From assembly GCF_039536205.1 (NCBI RefSeq), contig NZ_BAAAYL010000001.1, forward strand, positions 1,488,001 through 1,552,000: a stretch of DNA of 64,000 nt. Reading direction: 5' to 3'. The position numbers and the translations under genes were made by a program. The notes under the pieces are model-generated. The model made no database searches and was not told the DNA's origin. It worked only from the letters and a program-made list of their open reading frames with translations. The stretch comes from Streptomyces sannanensis (lineage in GTDB: Bacteria > Actinomycetota > Actinomycetes > Streptomycetales > Streptomycetaceae). Numbering within the stretch: the first letter of the stretch is position 1; every line of letters starts with the position of its first letter. This document shows, in pieces, positions 63,172 to 64,000 of the stretch.

Positions 63172-64000
63172 TCACGCAAGCCGCCTAGGTGCGATTCCCG
63201 CCGCGATCCTGGCCTGGTCGGCTCGGAAGGCGTAGTCCACGCGATCCTGGATGGGGACCGATCGGAAGGTGTCGGCGACCGGACCGCCGGTCTTCCGCTC
63301 CTCCCGCGCCTTCAGCGCCTTGGCCGCCGTCACCCCGAGCCAGGCGACCTGCTCCACGTCCGCCTTCATGTCCTCACGGCAGTCGAGGCACAACCCTCGG
63401 ATGAGCTGCGTCGTCGTCTCGGGCGCCTCGCAGACGGAGCAGAGCATCACGACGCGGGTGACACGGCCACGGACGGGGGTCGACTCGGGAGGCATCTTGT
63501 TCTCCAGTCGGGTACGGGCGATCGCGCCGGGACTGTGCAGCGGGTGCGGCAGCCCGGCGGTCAGCGTGCGGGTGAGGTGATCGGGGGTCGCCCCGCGCGC
63601 CAGCCACTCGGCGGCCAGCGGTTCGAGCGCTGCGCACTCGGCGGCGGACAGAGTCATGCGCGGCTCGGTACGCCCGAGGCCGGCCAGGAGGTTGTACGCG
63701 TCCGAGCGCTCGGGCTGGGGCTCGGGGTCAGGGACGGAAGTACGTTCCGGTTCGCACACGCGGGCGAGTCCGCCCGCGCGCCGGTGCACGGTGACGTCCA
63801 CGCCGTGAATGCTGCGGACGAACTCGTCCCACCACTCCTCGTCCCGCGGCGTACGGGACCAGTACGTCCTGGTGACCCAGCGCATCGAGGAGTCCCCCAG
63901 CGTCAAGTGCTCCTTGATATGACGCAGATGACCGGCGTCCGTGAGATTCCTGAAGGCGCTGAGGCAGGCCTGCTGGCCGTACTCGAGTTCCCCGGCGAGC
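63172..64000 (-). CDS. Helix-turn-helix-type regulatory protein, N-terminus cut by window
   Basis: An open frame enters from the right edge and ends at 63172, so 276 residues are visible. The first visible part (LEYGQQACLSAFRNLTDAGHLRHIKEHL then GDSSMRWVTRTYWSRTPRDEEWW) is typical of the wing and following strands of a replication-initiator/MarR-like winged-helix family very common in streptomycetes. Near the C-terminus CSVCEA and CLDC form a possible zinc-binding pair. ATGs further in exist, but the domain clearly continues past the edge. Function not known. Confidence 0.7.
   Translation of the reverse strand, partial: LAGELEYGQQACLSAFRNLTDAGHLRHIKEHLTLGDSSMRWVTRTYWSRTPRDEEWWDEFVRSIHGVDVTVHRRAGGLARVCEPERTSVPDPEPQPERSDAYNLLAGLGRTEPRMTLSAAECAALEPLAAEWLARGATPDHLTRTLTAGLPHPLHSPGAIARTRLENKMPPESTPVRGRVTRVVMLCSVCEAPETTTQLIRGLCLDCREDMKADVEQVAWLGVTAAKALKAREERKTGGPVADTFRSVPIQDRVDYAFRADQARIAAGIAPRRLA

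Noticed and set aside
1..64000. tRNA or rRNA genes
   Set aside because: No cloverleaf with a TTCGANTCC arm or rRNA core sequence was seen. The one similar string (GTGCGAATCC near 5415) belongs to the B12 riboswitch.

Overview
The window is chromosomal DNA from a streptomycete. The evidence is the very high G+C content, strong third-position G/C bias, frequent GTG starts and many four-base ATGA/GTGA gene overlaps. The families fit too: a LAETG-anchored surface protein, XRE/DUF5753 plus DUF397 pairs, DUF4097, TerD, and large S8 proteases. I found no tRNA, rRNA or CRISPR array.

Bases 1-5.3k hold housekeeping and accessory genes: an unknown protein cut by the window edge, an alpha/beta hydrolase with a class II aldolase, a secreted GH25 lysozyme, and a PHO-box-controlled Pit phosphate transporter with a small membrane partner. 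Bases 5.35-14.4k are the late cobalamin operon. A B12 riboswitch and a possible 21-codon leader ORF precede cobD, cobQ, a ChlI/ChlD-type chelatase, cobO, cobB, a CobE/CbiG-C-like protein and cobC. No cobN is present between cobQ and the chelatase. A convergent surface-protein gene closes the operon.

Bases 15-27.5k carry metabolic genes: an S51 peptidase, an amidohydrolase, two class V aminotransferases, FrnE, GNATs, and a KGSA-type aldehyde dehydrogenase divergent from an IclR regulator across a palindromic operator. A radical SAM/SPASM-like enzyme overlapping a 78-residue unknown protein, convergent with an XRE-TPR regulator, is a candidate peptide- or protein-modifying system.

Bases 27.6-34k hold two NarL-type two-component systems. 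One kinase carries four perfect-period 105-bp tandem repeats inside its ATPase domain. Bases 34-38k contain a VapBC-like pair and a large LAL (LuxR) regulator. Bases 38.4-52k are a tandem array of three large secreted S8 proteases. Copy 1 is intact. Copies 2 and 3 each have a +1 frameshift in a homopolymer run. A decayed kinase-regulator remnant lies in front of copy 2, which shows that a unit of kinase, regulator and protease was duplicated. Copy 3 has its C-terminal module on a separate lipoprotein gene.

Bases 52-64k contain a TrmB/LuxR regulator, a MazG-like protein, and a complete IS200/IS605 element (tnpA plus tnpB, 1,835 bp) that cleanly splits an XRE/DUF5753 regulator and whose ends can be placed to the base. 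They also contain a DUF397 gene, several pseudogenes, a DUF4097/RHH pair next to a cluster of TGGCACC repeats, a two-domain TerD protein, a BrkB-family membrane protein, a second VapBC-like pair, and a helix-turn-helix-type protein cut by the window end.
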